A DNA stretch of 64,000 bases from Paenibacillus sp. J2TS4 (GTDB lineage: Bacteria > Bacillota > Bacilli > Paenibacillales > NBRC-103111), in contig NZ_BOSH01000011.1 of NCBI RefSeq assembly GCF_018403245.1, positions 152,843-216,842 of the forward strand, given 5' to 3'. Below the pieces are notes generated by a model. It had not been told where the DNA came from and did no database searches. It worked only from the letters and a program-made list of their open reading frames with translations. How positions within the stretch are numbered: the stretch's first letter is position 1; every line of letters starts with the position of its first letter. Below are positions 52,555 through 63,660 of the stretch, piece after piece. Made by a program: the position numbers and the translations under genes.

Positions 52555-53163
52555 CTAGCGGATCATGACGCTCTCCGTAATTAGAACGTCCACCCGATAG
52601 TCGTGCTTCTCTTCCGGCACTTCCGGAATGATCTGAACGTCGAACGCAAGGGCGATTCGGACAGGTAATGGCAGGCATTGCCGTTCGAACCCGGCCAAAA
52701 AGCGGTCATAATAGCCGCCCCCATAGCCTAAACGCCTCCGTTGATCATCGAAAGCCAGGCCAGGCATAACGATGCAGCCGATCTGATCCAGCTCCTGCAG
52801 CCTCGGACATTCCGCTTTAGGCTCGCGTATCCCCCATGGGCCGCTTAATTCCACTTCTTCCATAGAAGAAATAATAACCGGCTCCATCTCTTTAGAGAGC
52901 GTATTGGTACGGGGAACGGCTACAGGAATCCCCCTGCTCCAGCCCCATTGCATGAGCGGCGAAACATCAAGCTCGGTACGGAATGGAAGGTAAACAAAAA
53001 GCGCTCTCCCTCCGGACAACAAAGCAGGCTCTTCCGCTAAATAACGGATCGCCCCCCGGCAAATCGTCTCGGATTTGACCCGGCGTTCGGATTCGGGTAG
53101 CGCGGATCGTCGGGCTTCCGCCTGTTGACGAAGCAATCGTTTCCGGTCCCTATCTATCATCAT
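52555..53163 (-). CDS. 5-formyltetrahydrofolate cyclo-ligase
   Basis: This enzyme uses ATP to convert 5-formyl-THF to 5,10-methenyl-THF. The 202-residue protein has KRLLRQQAEARRSALPESER at the start, LFVYLPFRTELDVSPL for folate contacts, and CIVMPGLAFDDQRRRLGYGG leading to GYYDRFL, the ATP-binding signature. It is on the same strand as the mog gene downstream. Confidence 0.92.
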   Translation of the reverse strand: MMIDRDRKRLLRQQAEARRSALPESERRVKSETICRGAIRYLAEEPALLSGGRALFVYLPFRTELDVSPLMQWGWSRGIPVAVPRTNTLSKEMEPVIISSMEEVELSGPWGIREPKAECPRLQELDQIGCIVMPGLAFDDQRRRLGYGGGYYDRFLAGFERQCLPLPVRIALAFDVQIIPEVPEEKHDYRVDVLITESVMIR

Positions 53164-53406
53164 ACTTGCGTTGCCTTTCCAGTTTCTAATATATGCCTTC
53201 CACCATATTGTAGCACATCGGCAAAGAGAATAAAAAGACGGTCCAAAAAAATTACATAATCGCTATAAAGACTATCCTCTGCACTAGTGTAAAGACTTAA
53301 GATCAGCTAAACTATAGTTAGTCCGTTAACCCACGAAAGTCTCCGCAAGAAGAGAAGGGCAAGCGGGGACCAGAGTGCAAGTATTTTATTCGGAGGTTTA
53401 CTAAAA

Positions 53407-55310
<1,904 letters not shown>

Positions 55311-55335
<25 letters not shown>

Positions 55336-57974
55336 GCGTTCTCCTCGACAGCGACAAGCAGCATAGGAACAGTGGCGTAAGTGATCATCGTTCCAGCGGC
55401 GACAATACCGGAATCGTTGAAAACTAGGGCTACTACTGCACCCATCGTAATTGCGATCCACCCGTTAACCAATAGAGGATAAGCCTTTTTCCAGCAGAGC
55501 ATTCTGCGAGGCGGTTTCAGCAATAGGGCGGCAATGACCAGCACACAAGTCAGTACGACTTTGCTCCAGATGGAGACGCGGATCAAATGAAGGTTCATCT
55601 TTAGCTTCCTAGCGATGATGGAGCGAATCTCCCCTCCATTCCCGGCCAACAGGTAGCGGAATGAATCACCAATATGGCTGGAAGACGCCCCCTTTAAGAC
55701 AGCATTAGCCACCCATAGAACAATTAGCGCGGTGATCAACAGAACAAGTATAAGCCATATTGTCCGAATGCGGGGTCGGGGAGGCCGGTCAGCCGTCCCC
55801 AGACCCAGCCAGGACATCCCCAAGGCTACTGATGCAGTAATTGCTCCGCCCGCATTAGCCCCGCCTGACGGCATCGCCAGGTAAAGCAGCAGCGCGGCAT
55901 AGCCTCCAGCCAATCCCCAGACCAGCAGCGGCTTGGCAGCCAAGCTTCCTTGGCGCCAAGAGATCCTGCTTGCTCTCCTCCCATTCTGAGCCCAAGCCAT
56001 CGTTCCTAAAGCAGCCGAACCGACCAGCACACCCATCAGTTCATTGCCCATCCCATAGAATCGGGCTCCAATGATCGGATCATAGCCAAGAACGGAACGC
56101 TTCATTACCTCTGCCCCCGTCCATCCGTCCAGCAGCAGCACCGATGCGGTAACCACACCAATCAAGCTGAAAGCGGCCAGCAGATTCATTCGCGCCAGCC
56201 CTGCACTTATCGCTGCCAACATGACAACAAGCAGGACAACCTGGCTGATGTCTATCCACGTCCCATAACTTCCATGACTAGCTGCGGCATGGACTCCGCT
56301 CCCCCCTTGACTAATGACGAGACCCGAACCTCCCACTCCCCAGCCCAATGCAAATAACAACACCGGGGCAACCAGAATAGACCACAAGAGAGCCCGCATG
56401 ATTGGACTGTCCCTGTTTTTTTGAAACCAGACGAAATACAGACCGAAGAAAAGCACAATCATTTCATAGACCGTAAAAGCGGTCAATAAAGGAGGTCTGA
56501 GCCGATAAACAGCCTCCATCCGCCCCAATTCCCGCTGTAAAAAAGAGAGAGGCTGTTCATAGGGCTTGATGCTCACTGCTTTGCCGGTCCAATCCTTCTC
56601 ATTGCCCAAACCTAACCGATCTGTGATAGTAGGGGTCAAATCCAATAATGTGACTATTCCGTCGCGGCGGGTCGACTCCGTTCGGACCAACCCCCGCTGT
56701 CCGTCCTTCCGATAAAGCAACAACGGAGACATCGTCAGCTTTCGCCGATTCGCCTCCGAGTGAACTCCGGGGGACAGAATCCATAGCTCTTCATTGTCCC
56801 CTATTTGATTACGAACGGTTCCAATAAAATGGTCGATCTCTTTAAGCACGACTTGTTGGTGGGCCAAGAAGCTGTTCTCTGAATAACGAGACTTGAAAGT
56901 ATAAAGCCTCTGCAGGTCCCCCAGTTCCAAAAGGGAAATCGAGCGATCAGCTCTTTGCCGCCATTTGTTCGTCAGGAAAGAATAGTCCGTCGTCACTCCC
57001 CCAGCATGATAAGGGGAGGGCATTAATGTAGCCTGGCTCACATCTCCCTGCTCTACAGTGCCCTGACGAGTCATTAAGGCGAAGGCAGCATAACGACGCA
57101 GTCCTTTACCTGAACCCGTTCCTTCTGATTCTGCTTCCCCTTCCACATCTGCATTTCCCCACACGTTCGTCTGGATATAATTCCTTCTTAGCAAGTCTCC
57201 TAACGAACCGGGACGCCCCCGATAAGATGAGGACTGATTCGCCCGCCTCATGCGGTCTATAGACGGGATCACGATGGCCTCCTGGCCCGAATCCGTTCCT
57301 GTGTATCGCCGGTAAATCAGATTAGCCGAATACCCTTCTACCTTTTCCCGCTGAGTATAAGCCTGCGCAGGGCCGCTCACACTCCGTCTTCCTGAGCCGA
57401 TCGACACGTAGCTGTCCTTGCCACCTTGTCCTGCTAACCGCGTATTAACTGCTCCCAACGCTCCCTCTCGTAGGAGACGCTGAAGCTCGGGCATCTGGGT
57501 CAGCCACGGTTCCGTTAATTCCAGGAACGATAGGCCGGGAATAGAAAGAATCGTCAGACGCTCCGCTGTTTCGCTCTCCGATACCCTCTCTCCATCGCTG
57601 ACTCCACTACTGGCATCGTTACTTATATCACTGTGTTTGCCACTGCTCATACCACTACTGATACCACTACTGATACCACTATGTTCACTGCTGCTTATAC
57701 CGAGACTACTGTGTTTACTGCTGCTTATACCGAGACTACTGTGTTTACTGCCGCTGATACCGAGACTACTGTGTTTACTGCCGCTGATACCGCTGCTGAT
57801 ACCACTGCTTATTCCGCAGCTAACTCCTCTTCCGCCCCCGTACCAGTTTTCTCCCGACTCCGAGTAGACTTGGGCCAAAGAACCCAAATAAGCGAACAGC
57901 AAAATATAGCCTGCTGTTATCAACAGCCAAACAAGAAGTAGTACTAAGGAACGGAGCCCCGATCTCAAGTTCAT
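55311..57974 (-). CDS. Polytopic membrane protein with extracellular alkaline-phosphatase-like domain
   Basis: This protein of about 887 residues has an N-terminal membrane helix (LRSLVLLLVWLLITAGYILL). A Ser/Gly/Ile/His repeat linker (about 50-140) includes three copies of a 10-residue unit with KHSSLGIS, encoded by a perfect 30-bp tandem repeat. An alkaline-phosphatase-superfamily-like domain (about 140-480) contains ILSIPGLSFLELTEPWLTQM and RDGIVTLLDLTPTITDRLGL. About ten further helices make up the C-terminal half. I could not find a full metal-site set, so catalysis is uncertain. ATG at 57974 has GGGAGG upstream. It lies between ydiF and the DnaA-box cluster, an insertion relative to B. 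subtilis order. Confidence 0.75.
57691..57790. repeat. 30-bp tandem repeat inside the membrane protein gene
   Basis: A 30-base unit repeats about 3.3 times almost without change and encodes a Ser/Gly-rich linker. Shorter degenerate copies extend on both sides. Copy number may vary. Confidence 0.8.
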
Positions 57975-58061
57975 CTTTTTCCTCCCGGACATGTTATCCA
58001 TTCCTATAGTATCCATTCCCTCCGCAGCCCATCCCTGTACTGCTAGCACCCGACAATCCAT

Positions 58062-58241
58062 GCAATCCGAGTGCCGTGCTAGATGTTATGGGTCTACAGA
58101 AAGTCGACAAGAAGGGATGGAGCACATGACCCGATTCCCATCCTCGCCCTGCGACATTTGTCTCCAGCGCTCATTCGTATGTTGCATGCCCGGCTACCAG
58201 GCTAAATTTTATGAAAAAGTAAAAAACTATCGAACTAATTG
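58062..58241. other. Intergenic region upstream of the DnaA-box cluster
   Basis: No gene is supported here. It is the upstream region of the minus-strand membrane protein gene. Confidence 0.3.
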
Positions 58242-58708
58242 TTATCCACATCGTTATCCACATAGAAAGTTACAAAAATTTAAAGATATAACGGAATAAT
58301 TCGTTCTATCAACAGATTTATCCACATTATCCACAGTTTTTGTTGAAAAAACTATCCCAAAAGGAGCACGTCCTTCCCCCTTACTCTCCCAACAACTTTT
58401 TTAGTTTATACACATTGTCCACATGGGTTGTGGATAACTATGTCCACAGAGACAGAAGCCGCTTCACCTTCCTTCATTTTCCTTTATATGTCTTTATCTA
58501 CCTTCACCAGCTAAAGGATCCTATTTTGTTACTTCATGCCGTTTAAAAATTGGTTGAAATTAGCATCCCTCTTCTCTTATCGCAATTAATGTTATGGATA
58601 GAAAATTCTAGTAACGTAAGAAACATCTACAGTCAGGCGTTAAAAATATTGTTCATTCATCCATTCATCCATCCATCCATAGTGGGGAACTTATTCACAT
58701 GTGGATAA
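58242..58708. promoter_or_regulatory. DnaA-box cluster between tsaD and ydiF
   Basis: The exact box TTATCCACA occurs on the plus strand at 58242-58250, 58254-58262, 58318-58326 and 58327-58335. On the minus strand it occurs at 58429-58437 and 58700-58708. One-mismatch copies lie at 58415-58423 and 58691-58699; the last pairs back to back with 58700-58708. No dnaA or dnaN gene is near. B. subtilis carries a known DnaA-box cluster at the equivalent gcp(tsaD)-ydiF position, so this is probably a replication-control titration site. Confidence 0.85.
58652..58680. repeat. CATC/CATT microsatellite
   Basis: Tetranucleotide units of TTCA/TCCA repeat about seven times between the DnaA boxes. Confidence 0.6.
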
Positions 58709-58796
58709 AGCGGGAGCTGTCGAGCATTGAGTGAGGCATGCTTTGTGGAAATATCGCTGGGGAGGCTTTATCAGCAGATCCATTGAGGAGCCAGTG

Positions 58797-58980
58797 ACGT
58801 GCAAGAGTGCATGTCTTTTTGCGGAAAGCGATCATTAATCCGAGAAGACGTGCAGATATGCATGTTGATAGCCATTAAAATCGAGAAATCGGACCCATCG
58901 GTAAATTTACCTGCATTTTCGCATTAGATTAGTCAGTTTCAACTAAATCTCTTCTAAAGACCTGCATTTTTGCCGGTATT
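58797..58980. repeat. Four-dyad intergenic element C
   Basis: Cores lie at 58800-58811, 58851-58862, 58912-58923 and 58963-58974, with centre spacings 51, 61 and 51 bp. The first reads GACGTGCAAGAGTGCATGTC. The last, inverted, reads ACCGGCAAAAATGCAGGTC. A palindrome GGTAAATTTACC lies next to the third dyad. Confidence 0.68.
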
Positions 58981-59000
58981 ACACACTGCAGGCTAACTTT

Positions 59001-59054
59001 TTCGCCATTGGGTTGATCGATAGTTGTCATAAGTTTCTCACCATTCGGTTGATC
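59001..59054. repeat. 36-bp-period direct repeat between elements C and D
   Basis: The motif TCRCCATTSGGTTGATC occurs at about 59002-59018 and again at about 59038-59054. No function is apparent. Confidence 0.5.
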
Positions 59055-59100
59055 ATCGTCATGCAACGCCGTAGCGTGGACAACTGCACCCTGCATTAAA

Positions 59101-59295
59101 AAATGTGGCTCAGTTAGAGTGCATAAGTGCACTCTAACTGAGCCACATTTGATATTTTATCTATTAAGGTGCAAAAGTGCCCTTTAATCTCCCTTTTTTG
59201 GAAAATTCCCGATTATCGGTAAAATAGGGTGTACTTTTGCACCTCGTTTGCTAAAAAAGAACAAAAAATCTAATTCAAGTGCACTTATGCCCTTC
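59101..59295. repeat. Four-dyad intergenic element D with a 23-bp perfect hairpin
   Basis: Cores lie at 59120-59131, 59170-59181, 59230-59241 and 59280-59291, with centre spacings 50, 60 and 50 bp. The first dyad extends to a perfect 23-bp stem (59101-59123 with 59128-59150). Outer dyads share GCATAAGTGCAC and inner dyads share GGTGCAAAAGT, with the right-hand copies inverted. CCGATTATCGG sits near the centre. Confidence 0.75.
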
Positions 59296-59369
59296 ATTTA
59301 AAAATAGTGGGGGCGAGCATAGCCCCTTTACCTCTTTCAATGTTTGTTCATCTATTCCATTCCATGCGA

Positions 59370-60413
59370 CTACACAGACCACTTTTCCAAAGACAAAAGC
59401 GGTTCCGCCTTCAGATCGAATGGAGAGAATTGTCCTCGAACATATTTCAAATAGGCGGCCGCCCCGATCATCGCCGCATTGTCTGTGCATAATTCGAACG
59501 GCGGGACGATCAAGGGGATTCCCTCCTCTTCGCATCGTCTGCCGAGCTCGGCCCGCAGCCCGCGGTTCGCCGCGACTCCTCCTGCGAGAAGCAGCTGTCG
59601 GGCGCCATTCTCCTTGGCGGCCCGCACCGCCTTCTCGACGAGCACGTCGATGACCGACTCCTGGAAGCCTCGCGCCACATGCCCCGGCTCAAGAGCCTGC
59701 CCCTTCATCTTCGCCTGATTCAATACGGCCAGTACGGCCGATTTCAATCCGCTGAAGCTGAAATCGTAGGAGCCCGGCTCGAGCCAAGCTCTCGGCAGCG
59801 CTATGCTCTCATCCGCTTCATGCGCCAGCCGGTCAATGTGCGGGCCTCCCGGATAGGGCAGCTGCAGGGCGCGTGCGACTTTGTCGAACGCCTCTCCGAC
59901 CGCATCGTCCCTCGTTTGTCCAAGAATCCGGAAGCTCCCTTCCGATTCCACATGGACAATATCGGTATGCCCGCCCGACACAACAAGCGCAACAAGCGGA
60001 TATTCCAGCTCTTGAACCAGCCGATTCGCGTAGATATGCCCGGCAATGTGGTGGACGCCAATCAACGGCAGCTCGAGCGATGTCGCCAGCGCCTTGGCCG
60101 CTACCATGCCGACCAGCAGCGAGCCGACTAATCCCGGGCCGTGGGTCACCGCGACCGCGGATAAATCACGAGGCCGGATGTTCGCCTCCCTCAGAGCTTC
60201 CTCCATAATCCACGTGATCGTCTCCACATGCTTCCGGGAAGCTACCTCTGGAACAACCCCGCCGAATTGGCGATGAGTCTCGATCTGACTCGAGACTATA
60301 TTCGATCTCACCTTCGTTCCGTCTTCCACGACCGCAACCGACGTCTCGTCACAGCTTGTCTCGATGGCCACTATATAACAAGGCGGCCTGTTCTGCTTTT
60401 CCGTATCCTTCAT
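59370..60413 (-). CDS. tsaD: tRNA N6-adenosine threonylcarbamoyltransferase TsaD
   Basis: TsaD transfers the threonylcarbamoyl group to A37 of ANN-decoding tRNAs with TsaB and TsaE. The protein (about 347 residues) has the ASKHA-fold start YIVAIETSCDETSVAVV. The metal site HVETITW and HHIAGHIYA follow, and the SGGHT loop and LAGGVAANRGLR are present. ATG at 60413 overlaps the rimI stop as ATGA; the frame runs 19 codons upstream without a ribosome binding site. It is last of the thiL-tsaE-tsaB-rimI-tsaD operon. Confidence 0.97.
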   Translation of the reverse strand: MKDTEKQNRPPCYIVAIETSCDETSVAVVEDGTKVRSNIVSSQIETHRQFGGVVPEVASRKHVETITWIMEEALREANIRPRDLSAVAVTHGPGLVGSLLVGMVAAKALATSLELPLIGVHHIAGHIYANRLVQELEYPLVALVVSGGHTDIVHVESEGSFRILGQTRDDAVGEAFDKVARALQLPYPGGPHIDRLAHEADESIALPRAWLEPGSYDFSFSGLKSAVLAVLNQAKMKGQALEPGHVARGFQESVIDVLVEKAVRAAKENGARQLLLAGGVAANRGLRAELGRRCEEEGIPLIVPPFELCTDNAAMIGAAAYLKYVRGQFSPFDLKAEPLLSLEKWSV

Positions 60414-60928
60414 TCGCTCCCGTCTGCTCCTTCCGTCGATGCCTGAGGGAAGCTTCCCAACTCCGCCCACATGATAATGGCGTCCTCATTGTTATCCGAG
60501 TAATATCCTTTGCGTACCCCGCTGGCCTCGAAGCCCAGTTTTCGATACAAATTCCGGGCAATTTCGTTCGATTCCCTTACTTCCAGAGTCATTCGGGAGG
60601 CTCCCAAATAGCCTGCCGTTTTCTTCAGCTCAACCACGAGCCGTTGTCCCAGCTTGAAGCCCCGGAATTTCTCCCTGACGGCTATATTGGTCACATGAGC
60701 TTCGTCCATAATCAACCACATTCCGGCATATCCGGCTACTTCACCGTTATATTCCATAACCATATAGCGGGCAAAATGATTGTTAACCAGCTCATTGTAA
60801 AAAGCACCGGCAGTCCAGGGAGTCGTAAATGACTCCTCCTCGATTAGGCAGATCTGCTCAATATCCTCTACCTTCATAAGCCGAAAAACAAGCGTCGGCG
60901 CGGTTTCGTTACGGGCGATTTTCCCCAC
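60410..60928 (-). CDS. rimI: Ribosomal protein S18 alanine N-acetyltransferase (RimI type)
   Basis: This 172-residue GNAT protein has MKVEDIEQICLIEEESFTTP at the start, then VTNIAVREKFRGFKLGQRLV with the acetyl-CoA loop, and EVRESNEIARNLYRKLGFEA. A tail of about 20 residues (FPQASTEGADGSE) is extra. It is placed between tsaB and tsaD, as in B. subtilis, and overlaps both. Confidence 0.93.
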   Translation of the reverse strand: MGKIARNETAPTLVFRLMKVEDIEQICLIEEESFTTPWTAGAFYNELVNNHFARYMVMEYNGEVAGYAGMWLIMDEAHVTNIAVREKFRGFKLGQRLVVELKKTAGYLGASRMTLEVRESNEIARNLYRKLGFEASGVRKGYYSDNNEDAIIMWAELGSFPQASTEGADGSE

Positions 60929-61907
60929 CCCTTTTTCCTGCCGCTCCTGCCGGAGGTTTAACCGAGTTTTTGGCTAGAAGCTTGGCCTCTGCCTCAGCCA
61001 GCTGCGTATAATTGGGCACCAGCCGGTGAACATCCTCTTTGACTCCCTCTGCGCTCAGCCGCAAGGCCAGCCTGCCGACATCACACGCATGAATATCGTG
61101 AGGATAAGCTCCGGAGGTTCCGTCCCACAGCTCCGCCATTCGATCGATCGCTTCAGCGAACGCCGCCACTTCCCCGACGAACCAAATTTCGTGAGGCCTG
61201 TCCGCTTCCGGTTTCATCGGTGCACCCGCACTGCCTGCATTGGCAGCCGCTGTCGGGCTTAACGCCGGTTCCGCATTTGGGGCCGCTTCAGCTTCAGCTT
61301 CTGCGACCGCTTCCGCGTTTGCAGTGGCATCCGCATTTGGAGCCGCGCCAGTCTCCGCCTCCGCTGCCCTTGCTTCCGGGCCGGCGGCTTTCGCCAGCTC
61401 CTCCACCCAGACGTCCATCAGCCGGATTCCGTCTTCGCGAATCCGGGTCCATCCGTCGGCGGCAGACGCGAACAAGGCGGTATAGACCTGCCCCCTGCGG
61501 GCGTCCATCAGCGGCACGATCCAGCGGTGCGTATGCTTGCCGTGGGCTTGCGCCAACGAATCGGCCGCTCCCAGCGCCATCGCTTCCAGGCTGGAAACGC
61601 CGATAACCGGCTGATCCAGCGCCCAGGCCATCGTCTTCGCCACCGTGATGCCAATTCGGACACCGGTATAAGAACCGGGTCCGCGGCCCACGGCAAATCC
61701 GCTTAAATCGGCCGGACGCAGCTTAAGCTCGCCCAGCAGCTCATGAATCGTCGGCAGCAAATACATCGAATGATTGCGCTCTGCTTTCGTGTTCCGTTCG
61801 CCCAACAGGCGATTCCCTTCGATCACCGCCACGGTCATCGAGGAGGTAGAGGTGTCCAGAGCCAGCCAAGCGCCGCCGGATGAGGGTATAGTGTAATCTT
61901 CTGTCAT
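60909..61907 (-). CDS. tsaB: TsaB, t6A biosynthesis dimerisation partner, with a low-complexity insertion
   Basis: TsaB is an inactive ASKHA-fold partner of TsaD. It has WLALDTSTSSMTVAVIEG, HSMYLLPTIHELLGELKL and the RGPGSYTGVRIGITVAKTMA signature. At about 332 residues it is roughly 100 longer than usual. A segment of about 65 residues rich in Ala, Glu and Asn (AEAETGAAPNADATANAEAV and more) is inserted before PHEIWFVGEVAAF. The inserted DNA is built of short GC-rich imperfect repeats. ATG at 61907 overlaps the tsaE stop as ATGA. Confidence 0.92.
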   Translation of the reverse strand: MTEDYTIPSSGGAWLALDTSTSSMTVAVIEGNRLLGERNTKAERNHSMYLLPTIHELLGELKLRPADLSGFAVGRGPGSYTGVRIGITVAKTMAWALDQPVIGVSSLEAMALGAADSLAQAHGKHTHRWIVPLMDARRGQVYTALFASAADGWTRIREDGIRLMDVWVEELAKAAGPEARAAEAETGAAPNADATANAEAVAEAEAEAAPNAEPALSPTAAANAGSAGAPMKPEADRPHEIWFVGEVAAFAEAIDRMAELWDGTSGAYPHDIHACDVGRLALRLSAEGVKEDVHRLVPNYTQLAEAEAKLLAKNSVKPPAGAAGKRGGENRP

Positions 61908-62392
61908 AGGATAACTCCGTTCTGTTTCAGCGTTTCGCATCCCTGCATATAGACCTGACCTTCCGGAGTGAGGTGAAACCGCCGCTCCTGCAAGCCTTCC
62001 GTTTCAATATAAATCGTGAGCCGTTCGGCAGGGAGCAAGGAGTCGATTCGACTTGCCCACTCCACTACCGTCACGCCGCCGCCATAAAAATATTCATCGA
62101 GGCCAAGCTCATCCGCTTCTTCCTCGCTAATCCTGTACACATCCATATGGTAAAAAGGAAGCGTCTTCCCTTCATATTCTTTAATAATCGTGAAGGTCGG
62201 ACTGTTAACAACATCCGTCACTCCAAGAGCTTTAGCCAGCGCTTGAGAGAACGTCGTTTTCCCGGCTCCGAGATCTCCGTCCAAGGCCAGCACTGTTCCC
62301 GGCGCCATCAGCGGGACCAGCGCTTCGGCCAGACGGGACGTATCCTGTTCATTAGCCGCATAATAAGTAAATTGCGCCTGCGTGGTGATCAT
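61904..62392 (-). CDS. tsaE: TsaE, t6A biosynthesis ATPase
   Basis: This 162-residue P-loop ATPase drives turnover of the TsaBD complex. Walker A is LDGDLGAGKTTFSQALAKAL. The sensor segment VNSPTFTIIKEYEG and FYHMDVYRISEEEADELGLD, with VVEWASRI, are all typical. It lies 3 nt after thiL. Confidence 0.95.
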   Translation of the reverse strand: MITTQAQFTYYAANEQDTSRLAEALVPLMAPGTVLALDGDLGAGKTTFSQALAKALGVTDVVNSPTFTIIKEYEGKTLPFYHMDVYRISEEEADELGLDEYFYGGGVTVVEWASRIDSLLPAERLTIYIETEGLQERRFHLTPEGQVYMQGCETLKQNGVIL

Positions 62393-62395
62393 CCC

Positions 62396-63415
62396 CTAAG
62401 CGTCAAAATGGTTATAGCCTCGCCTGCCCAATGGCTCCGATGTTCCGTCGCAGCGAAGCAGCCGCACTCCCTGGAATTGATCGCTCACTGTCCCGATTAC
62501 CGTCAGCGGAATCCCCTCTTCCCGGAACAGCTCCTTAACCTTGTCTACGCCCTCGAGGCGCACCGTTCCGAGCAGCTGGTAATCCTCGCCGCCGGCCAAG
62601 ATCCATTCCAGCGGGTCCTGTCCCGTCAGCCTTCCGTATTCCGCGACATCCGGATGAACGGGAAGCCGCTTGGCCTCCAGCAGCAGCCCGACGTCGGAAG
62701 CTTCGGCGATCTCCGCCGCTTCGCTGGCCACCCCATCGCTAATATCGTTCAGCGCTCCAACGAAGCCGGATTCCAGCAGCAGCCTGGCTGCTCTCACCTG
62801 GGGCTCCGGCCTCTGATGCGCATGAACGAGCGATTGGTACGGCCGCGGCAGCTCTCCGAGCGTGTCGGCGGGCTGCTGGCTCCGCAGCAAATAATCGAGG
62901 CCGGCGGCAGAGCCTCCCGGGTAGCCCGTGACGAACACGGCATCCCCCGCACGGGCGGAGGAGCGAACAATCGCCCGTCCCCGCTCGACCGCTCCGATTA
63001 TCGTCACGGTGAGGACGATACCTCCTGAAATAGAAGAGGTATCCCCTCCCGCTACCGTTACCTGGAAGCGATCCGCGCATTCGTACAGGCCGTCGTAGAT
63101 TTGGGTCAGCCGCTCAACAGGCACCTCCTTGGGTACGCTTAACGACACAAGAGCATAGCGCGGTACTGCGCCCATAGCCGCCATATCGCTAATGTTCGAG
63201 GCCATCGCTTTGTAACCGACATCGCGGTCCTTCATCGTCACCCGCTTAAAATGAATTTCCTGCACCATCGTATCGCAGGACATGACGATTTGCGATCGTT
63301 CGGGCCAATCCGCCACCGCGGCGTCGTCTCCAATCCCGACAACAAGCGGCGGGAGGTCTTTGCCGGACGAAGCTCTGCGTTCGGTCAGACGGCGAATAAG
63401 AGCAAATTCGTCCAT
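62396..63415 (-). CDS. thiL: Thiamine-monophosphate kinase
   Basis: ThiL phosphorylates thiamine phosphate to thiamine diphosphate. The 339-residue protein has VGIGDDAAVADW, SCDTMVQEIHF, YKAMASNISDMAAMGAVPRY and VAGGDTSS, all metal-ATP motifs of the family. It is first in the operon; B. subtilis has the same order. Confidence 0.95.
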   Translation of the reverse strand: MDEFALIRRLTERRASSGKDLPPLVVGIGDDAAVADWPERSQIVMSCDTMVQEIHFKRVTMKDRDVGYKAMASNISDMAAMGAVPRYALVSLSVPKEVPVERLTQIYDGLYECADRFQVTVAGGDTSSISGGIVLTVTIIGAVERGRAIVRSSARAGDAVFVTGYPGGSAAGLDYLLRSQQPADTLGELPRPYQSLVHAHQRPEPQVRAARLLLESGFVGALNDISDGVASEAAEIAEASDVGLLLEAKRLPVHPDVAEYGRLTGQDPLEWILAGGEDYQLLGTVRLEGVDKVKELFREEGIPLTVIGTVSDQFQGVRLLRCDGTSEPLGRRGYNHFDA

Positions 63416-63530
63416 ACGTACCGGCCACCTTATTCAGTATTGACCATATTATAGCCCTCCATTTAAGATGTCGCAAGAAGGCCTGCGGAAGAGAAGCGGT
63501 TCGCGGATAAGAGAGCAAACAACGTCATTG
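63416..63530. other. Upstream region of thiL
   Basis: No gene is seen. It holds the start side of the thiL operon up to the edge of the insertion element. Confidence 0.3.
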
Positions 63531-63534
63531 CGTC

Positions 63535-63660
63535 AACAACTCATGACTCAAGTCACGAGCTTGTAACTGCCCGGAAGTGAGTGCGGCGGTTAGCCTCCTT
63601 CCTTGGGGTGGCGTTACCATAGGCAGGTTGACTGCTGCCCGATTGCATAGGTATACCTAT
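63535..63660 (-). ncRNA. Probable omega RNA (reRNA) region of the TnpB element
   Basis: In this family the guide RNA scaffold overlaps the tnpB 3' end and runs to the right end, with the guide taken from flanking DNA. The 120 bases after the stop contain GC-rich pairing segments (GGGCAGCAGTCAACCTGCC) and the subterminal hairpin. The call is by position and family knowledge. Confidence 0.45.

Noticed and set aside
57640..57820. CRISPR array
   Set aside because: The 30-bp units are head-to-tail without unique spacers and lie in frame inside a long gene.
58242..58708. Chromosomal replication origin (oriC)
   Set aside because: DnaA boxes are abundant, but dnaA, dnaN, rpmH or gidA are not nearby. 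The gene context matches a known secondary DnaA-box cluster instead.
58929..59132. 67-residue minus frame with a repeated DQPNGEK
   Set aside because: The repeat reflects a 36-bp direct repeat in non-coding sequence. The frame runs through the first hairpin of element D and has no ribosome binding site.
59101..59150. Simple intrinsic terminator
   Set aside because: The 23-bp stem lacks a T-run on either strand and is the first of four regularly spaced dyads, so it is better treated as part of element D.
59479..62000. Plus-strand open frames opposite tsaD, rimI and tsaB
   Set aside because: GC-rich coding sequence leaves antisense frames open. The peptides are Arg/Pro-rich and unlike any family.
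62000..63028. Plus-strand 351-residue frame opposite tsaE and thiL
   Set aside because: It is antisense to two well-conserved genes and has no matching features.
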